Below are positions 59,859-64,000 of a DNA stretch of 64,000 nt, piece after piece (position 1 is the first letter of the stretch; the number at the start of each line of letters is the position of its first letter). The DNA is from Bacteroides mediterraneensis (GTDB taxonomy: Bacteria; Bacteroidota; Bacteroidia; Bacteroidales; Bacteroidaceae). Below the pieces are notes generated by a model that made no database searches, was not told the DNA's origin, and saw nothing but the letters and a program-made list of their open reading frames with translations. The position numbers and the translations under genes are program-made. Where the stretch lies: positions 3,038,001-3,102,000 of the forward strand of contig NZ_DAJPEN010000001.1 of NCBI RefSeq assembly GCF_025993685.1, read 5' to 3'.

Positions 59859-61034
59859 ATGTCGAAAACCACCTGTCAATGTTTTCTCAAGGTTGTACGG
59901 CGGGAAATTCTCCGCATAGCAACCAAGCCCATGTACCTGTTCTGCATGGTCATTGCCCCGTTATTCTGTTTCCTGTTTTTCACGACACTGATGGGAAACG
60001 GACTGCCGACCAATCTGCCTGCAGGTGTGGTGGACCTCGACAACACCGCCACGACACGCAACATCATCCGCAACTTGGATGCTTTTCAGCAGACTCAAAT
60101 TGTGGCGCACTATCCAAGTGTGACGGAAGCACGGCAAGCAATACAACGAGGAGAAATTTATTCATTTTACTATATTCCGAAAGGAACGACCGAAAAGGCA
60201 CTCGCCCAAAGACAACCCAAAGTATCTTTCTATATCAACTATTCCTATCTGATAGCGGGTTCCTTGCTTTACAAAGACCAACGCACCATGTCGGAACTGG
60301 CTTCGGCCGCCATCGGACAAGCCACGTTACTGGCCAAAGGTGCCACAGAAGACCAGGCATTGGCTTTCCTGCAACCGGTAGTAATTTCCACGCATGCCCT
60401 GAACAACCCTTGGTTGAACTACTCGGTGTATCTCTGCAACACACTGTTTCCGGGCATCCTGATGCTGCTGATTTTCCTGACAACGGTCTATACCATCGGC
60501 ACGGAAATCAAAGAGAACACCTCCAAGGAGCTGATGCAGCTGGCTGATAACTCCATTGTGACGGCACTGACGGGGAAACTGTTTCCGCAGACCCTCACCT
60601 TCTTCATCATGGCCACGTTCTACAATGTATACCTGTACGGATTCCTGCATTATCCCTGCCACAGCGGAATTGTTCCGATGCTGCTGGCCGGACTGCTACT
60701 GGTGCTTGCTTCGCAAGCCTTCGGGGTCTTCCTGTTCGGATTGTTCGGGTCATTGCGCCTGGCACTGAGTGCAGCCTCTCTTTGGGGGGTCATCTCATTC
60801 TCCATTTCCGGATTTACGTTTCCGGTCATGGCCATGCACCCCATCCTGCAAGCGTTATCCGTGCTGTTCCCCTTACGCCACTATTTTTTAATCTACGTAA
60901 ATCTGGCCCTGAATGGGTATCCGGTCATTTATGCATGGCATGCAGTGACAGCCTTACTGCTGTTCATGCTGTTGCCTTTCTTTATCCTAAAGAAATTACG
61001 TACAGCCATGCTCCATTACGTCTATATACCTTAA
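59859..61034 (+). CDS. ABC-2 type transporter permease (YhhJ-like), first of two
   Basis: A 391-residue inner-membrane protein with one N-terminal helix (about 22-40), a long periplasmic domain (about 45-175), and five or so C-terminal helices from about 178 on. The ABC2_membrane features include PWLNYSVYLCNTLFPGILML near 188, a cytoplasmic TEIKENTSKELMQLAD near 225, and SISGFTFPVMAMHP near 325. The order TolC, adaptor, permease, permease is that of the YhiI/YhhJ/RbbA exporters, but no ATPase gene is in this cluster. Substrate unknown. Confidence 0.88.
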   Translation: MSKTTCQCFLKVVRREILRIATKPMYLFCMVIAPLFCFLFFTTLMGNGLPTNLPAGVVDLDNTATTRNIIRNLDAFQQTQIVAHYPSVTEARQAIQRGEIYSFYYIPKGTTEKALAQRQPKVSFYINYSYLIAGSLLYKDQRTMSELASAAIGQATLLAKGATEDQALAFLQPVVISTHALNNPWLNYSVYLCNTLFPGILMLLIFLTTVYTIGTEIKENTSKELMQLADNSIVTALTGKLFPQTLTFFIMATFYNVYLYGFLHYPCHSGIVPMLLAGLLLVLASQAFGVFLFGLFGSLRLALSAASLWGVISFSISGFTFPVMAMHPILQALSVLFPLRHYFLIYVNLALNGYPVIYAWHAVTALLLFMLLPFFILKKLRTAMLHYVYIP

Positions 61035-61046
61035 CACATTGCATTC

Positions 61047-62309
61047 ATGAAAAAAGAATCATTCAAACAAACGATACGGCAAGGATTCTCAGGCCTTTTC
61101 CATATTTGTGCCCAAGAGCTGAAAGCGGTATTCAAGGACGAGGGAGTACTGATTTTCTTCCTGCTCGTTCCCTTGGCCTATCCGCTGGTATATGCCTTTA
61201 TTTATACCAATGAGGTGGTACGTGAAGTACCGGCTGCTGTGATTGACAACAGCAATACAGCCCTCAGCCGGGAGTTCATCCGTTCGATTGACGCCAGTGC
61301 CGATGTACACATCCAGTCCCATTGTACGGATATGGAAGAAGGAAAGGCACTCTTGAAAGAAACAAAAGTATATGGTATCATCTACATTCCGGAAAGCTTC
61401 AGCAAAGACATCTCCTCCGGAAAGCAGACCACCGTGAGCGTGTATTGTGATATGAGTGGAATGTTATATTACAAAGCCTTGGTATTGGCCAGTACCAATG
61501 CCTCACTGGCACTCAACAAACAGATTCAGATAAAACGTCTGGGAAACACCACCGAACGGCAGGATGAAATCAGCACGGCTCCTATCGAATACGAAGACAT
61601 CTCCTTATTCAACCCGCAAGATGGATTTGCCAGCTTCCTGATTCCAGCCGTACTGATACTTATCATACAACAGACCCTTTTGCTAGGCATCGGACTTTCT
61701 GCCGGAACCGCCCGTGAAAACAATCGTTTTCGGGATTTGGTTCCAATCAGCCGTCAATATCAGGGAACACTGCGTATTGTCGGGGGAAAGTCACTGGCAT
61801 ATTTTCTTCTATATGCCCTGATTTCCGCCTACGTGCTTTGCTTGGTTCCCAAGATGTTCTCTTTGGTTCAAATTGCCCAGCCAGCCACCCTATTGGCATT
61901 TGCCGTCCCCTACATTCTGGCCTGTATCTTCTTCGCGATGACCTGTTCCATTTTCATCCATCACAGAGAATCGTGCATGATGATTTATGTGTTTACCTCC
62001 GTGCCTTTACTGTTCATATCAGGTATTTCCTGGCCGGGAGCCGCTGTGCCGACATTCTGGAAGATTTTCTCTTATTTGTTCCCTTCCACATTCGGTATCA
62101 ACGGGTTTGTACGCATCAACAACATGGGAGCAACTCTCCCTGAAGTCCTCTTTGAATACAAGGCACTCTGGATACAGACCCTCGTCTACTTCTTTACTAC
62201 CTGCATGGTCTACCGCCGGCAAATCATCCTAAGCCGCCGGCATGCCATGGAACGCCTACGAATGTTTAAACTCCGCAAGCTGGCAAAAAAGACCTCACAC
62301 GAACTTTAA
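61047..62309 (+). CDS. ABC-2 type transporter permease, second of two
   Basis: A 420-residue inner-membrane protein with the same layout as its upstream neighbour. It has an N-terminal helix (about 32-52), a periplasmic domain (AAVIDNSNTALSREFIRSID), a helical bundle from about 195 (ILIIQQTLLLGIGLSAGT), SGISWPGAAVPTF near 330, and a basic C terminus. Sequence similarity to the first permease is evident in layout, so they probably form a heterodimer. It is the last gene, followed by the terminator at 62328-62364. The missing ATPase must come from elsewhere. Confidence 0.88.
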   Translation: MKKESFKQTIRQGFSGLFHICAQELKAVFKDEGVLIFFLLVPLAYPLVYAFIYTNEVVREVPAAVIDNSNTALSREFIRSIDASADVHIQSHCTDMEEGKALLKETKVYGIIYIPESFSKDISSGKQTTVSVYCDMSGMLYYKALVLASTNASLALNKQIQIKRLGNTTERQDEISTAPIEYEDISLFNPQDGFASFLIPAVLILIIQQTLLLGIGLSAGTARENNRFRDLVPISRQYQGTLRIVGGKSLAYFLLYALISAYVLCLVPKMFSLVQIAQPATLLAFAVPYILACIFFAMTCSIFIHHRESCMMIYVFTSVPLLFISGISWPGAAVPTFWKIFSYLFPSTFGINGFVRINNMGATLPEVLFEYKALWIQTLVYFFTTCMVYRRQIILSRRHAMERLRMFKLRKLAKKTSHEL

Positions 62310-62327
62310 ATAAATAATCCAAAGACG

Positions 62328-62364
62328 ATTATCCGGTTCTGTATTTCATACAAAGCCGGATAAT
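62328..62364 (+). terminator. Intrinsic terminator of the exporter operon
   Basis: ATTATCCGG pairs with CCGGATAAT around a long loop, followed by TTTATCTTTATT, just after the stop of the second permease. Confidence 0.75.
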
Positions 62365-62411
62365 TTATCTTTATTAACGTCTGAACACAGGTGAATACCC
62401 TAGAATACTTG

Positions 62412-62419
62412 TAGCTTTG
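62412..62419 (+). promoter_or_regulatory. -7 element for the TonB-C domain protein gene
   Basis: TAGCTTTG matches TAnnTTTG, 21 bases upstream of the chosen start at 62441. It rules out the longer in-frame ATG at 62417, which lies within it. Confidence 0.55.
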
Positions 62420-62440
62420 CGGATATTTACGAACGAAGTT

Positions 62441-63775
62441 ATGAAACACCTCATTTATATATTTATCTGGTTTACTTTTTTGCAAGCCAGTGCTCTTTCC
62501 CTGAAAGCTTCTTCCCTCGAAGAAAAGAAACAAATTTTCCGTATCACCGTACTCAATACAGGAGGGGAGCCGCAGCAGGGCATCATTCTAAGAGTCGTAG
62601 GATATAGCAACGAATACGTCAGCGATGAGCAAGGATTGATTGAGTTTGAGCAATCTGTCGACAAGAATTACGCCCGTACGGCCAATTTTTATCTTCCAAC
62701 AGACAAAAACAAGTCGCTTAAATCCTTACGGCTGGATGAAGCGGCACAAGACACGATTATCCGCATAGACCGCCCGGAGGATTTGGTGAAATTCAAACAA
62801 AGTGGAAAGACGTTTCAGGTAAAAGGGATACTGAAAGAAGGAGGAAGACCTGTTCCACATGCTGAAATCAGCGTACAAGGCACAGGCAGACATTCTTTTT
62901 CCGATAAAAATGGGGAGTTTACCATTGAAGCAGACTACAGTCATCTGATCATGGTCAGAGCGGAAAGTATGGAAAACAAATACCTGGACAGCGAAGCTTT
63001 CCTGCAGCAGCCTGACCACCCGCTGGAAATACGTATGGTAAAAAAAGGAGCCGACCGTGTCTATCATGTGGTGGAAAAGATGCCGGAGTATCCCGGAGGA
63101 ATGAAAGCCTTTTTCAACTATATCAAACGAAAGGCCCGTACTTCTGAACTGGCGGAAAAGACCCAAAAGGAAGGAGCAGTCATGATACAGTTTGTCGTGG
63201 AAAAGGATGGAAGCATTACTTCTCCCAGCATCGTGAGAGGCCTGGACGCCCGGCTGGATACGGCAGCATTGGATGCAATCATGGTAATGCCTGATTGGAT
63301 TCCGGCACAAGACCATGGCATTTCGGTACGCTGTAAGTATTCCGTACCGATACCCTTCAAGCGTCCTCAACCTGTGAAGCCTGCTCCGGTTGCCCCCAAA
63401 GCACCTCAGCAATCCACATCCGTAAAAGACAGCATGCTGGTTCAGCCGGTTCCGACAGATTCACTCAAGCAGGATACAACGCTTCAAGTAATGCCGAAGA
63501 CTCCAGTGGATTCCTTATTGACAGACTCATTGAAAAAGGATACTACTCTGGTAGTTCCGACAGACAGCCTCCTGCTCAAGCAGGCTATTTCCTCGGAAAC
63601 TCCTTCGGAAGCTGTAGAAATGAAGCCGAAGAAGCGCAACTTCCTGGTACGGTTTTTCCGCTGGCTCTTCGGAATAAAGGATAAAGAAACTACGGAAAAG
63701 GAGGAAAAGGAACCAAAGGAAGCGCAGGAGACCTTGGAGCCGGAACCCGCTCCTCCGATTACAGAAGAAAAATAA
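62441..63775 (+). CDS. Secreted protein with carboxypeptidase-like domains and a TonB C-terminal domain
   Basis: About 444 residues from MKHLIYIFIWF, with a signal peptide ending near residue 25. Two CarboxypepD_reg-like beta domains lie at about 35-100 (FRITVLNTGGEPQQGIILRV) and about 125-200 (GRPVPHAEISVQG, SDKNGEFTIEAD). A TonB C-terminal domain follows at about 205-310 (MPEYPGGMKAFFNYI, AVMIQFVVEKDGSI). The C-terminal 130 residues are low complexity: imperfect repeats of DSLxxDTTL (for example DSLKKDTTLVVPTDS) and a basic FLVRFFRWLFG segment before an acidic tail. It has no transmembrane TonB anchor, so it is not a classical TonB. Confidence 0.72.
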   Translation: MKHLIYIFIWFTFLQASALSLKASSLEEKKQIFRITVLNTGGEPQQGIILRVVGYSNEYVSDEQGLIEFEQSVDKNYARTANFYLPTDKNKSLKSLRLDEAAQDTIIRIDRPEDLVKFKQSGKTFQVKGILKEGGRPVPHAEISVQGTGRHSFSDKNGEFTIEADYSHLIMVRAESMENKYLDSEAFLQQPDHPLEIRMVKKGADRVYHVVEKMPEYPGGMKAFFNYIKRKARTSELAEKTQKEGAVMIQFVVEKDGSITSPSIVRGLDARLDTAALDAIMVMPDWIPAQDHGISVRCKYSVPIPFKRPQPVKPAPVAPKAPQQSTSVKDSMLVQPVPTDSLKQDTTLQVMPKTPVDSLLTDSLKKDTTLVVPTDSLLLKQAISSETPSEAVEMKPKKRNFLVRFFRWLFGIKDKETTEKEEKEPKEAQETLEPEPAPPITEEK

Positions 63776-63799
63776 ATGTAAAACAAAAATAAGACAGTC

Positions 63800-64000
63800 A
63801 TGAAAAAACTTTTCGTACTTTTTTATGCGCTGCTGTGCCTGGTAAGTGTACAGGCACAAAAGGTAACCTTGCAAGATGTAGCCAACGGTACCTATCGCGC
63901 ACAAAATATACAAGGATTAAAACCGACGCTGGATGGTGAACATTATACACAAATCAGCAAGGACCACAAGCGAATCGTCAAATATTCTTTCAAAACAGGC
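63800..64000 (+). CDS. N-terminal start of a dipeptidyl peptidase IV (S9) family protein, cut by window edge
   Basis: The open frame begins with ATG at 63800 and runs off the right edge. Residues 1-19 form a signal peptide (FVLFYALLCLVSVQA). The mature start QKVTLQDVANGTYRAQNIQG followed by LKPTLDGEHYTQIS is typical of Bacteroidales S9B/DPP-IV peptidases, which release Xaa-Pro dipeptides in the periplasm. Only 67 residues are visible, so the beta-propeller and catalytic domain cannot be checked. Confidence 0.78.
   Translation, partial: MKKLFVLFYALLCLVSVQAQKVTLQDVANGTYRAQNIQGLKPTLDGEHYTQISKDHKRIVKYSFKTG

Overview
The window looks like a chromosomal stretch of a gut Bacteroidales species (Bacteroides/Phocaeicola type). 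The evidence is a run of family-specific genes (RprY/RprX, an EF-G2-type FusA2, DUF4827 and DUF5715 proteins, imelysin and di-haem lipoproteins, a fimbrillin-like lipoprotein, an OadG with a lamin-tail domain) and many upstream boxes matching the Bacteroides -7 consensus TAnnTTTG. I see no rRNA, tRNA, CRISPR array, phage or intact transposon. Most of the window is core genome, with a few accessory-looking islands.

Layout: (1) 1-3.7 kb: end of a radical-SAM DNA-repair-linked gene and its usual partner (TIGR03915 type), separated by an inverted choloylglycine hydrolase gene, then truA and a DUF5715 lipoprotein. (2) 3.9-6.6 kb: YeiH-type exporter, AraC regulator, HdeD-like membrane protein. (3) 6.6-16 kb: a tight seven-gene minus-strand operon reading porin, imelysin, di-haem oxidoreductase, second porin, mono-haem lipoprotein, two-domain Rid/chorismatase-like protein and fused ResB-CcsA cytochrome c maturation protein. 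This is the most system-like accessory locus here. (4) 16-18 kb: an ECF sigma factor and membrane protein flanked by imperfect repeats and a four-copy 22-bp array. (5) 17.9-22.5 kb: methylmalonyl-CoA epimerase plus a Na+-pumping methylmalonyl-CoA decarboxylase operon (succinate-to-propionate route). (6) 22.7-28.9 kb: GNAT protein, a nitroreductase/DUF2520/kdsC/maf operon, a glycosyltransferase and mtaB. (7) 29.2-31.8 kb: small lipoprotein, rpsF-rpsR-rplI, MarR and a tiny membrane protein. (8) 31.9-37.9 kb: rprY-rprX, fusA2, hemW. (9) 38.2-46.1 kb: glmM, DUF4827, nrnA-like, comEC-like, rpe, and a sigma factor with a membrane/beta-barrel partner. (10) 46.2-53 kb: fmt, ClC, tsaC, dinB, a palindromic 21-bp array, mrp, trmB. 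(11) 53-64 kb: fimbrillin-like lipoprotein, coiled-coil protein plus S41 protease, a TolC/HlyD/two-permease exporter operon, a TonB-C domain protein, and the start of a DPP-IV-like peptidase.

Functional themes: envelope redox and metal handling (region 3), Na+-coupled propionate metabolism (region 5), translation and starvation physiology (regions 7-8; FusA2 has lost the EF-G catalytic histidine), and envelope export and sensing (regions 9-11). Positions of motifs were read by eye. Functional statements rest on family recognition and were not confirmed by database search.
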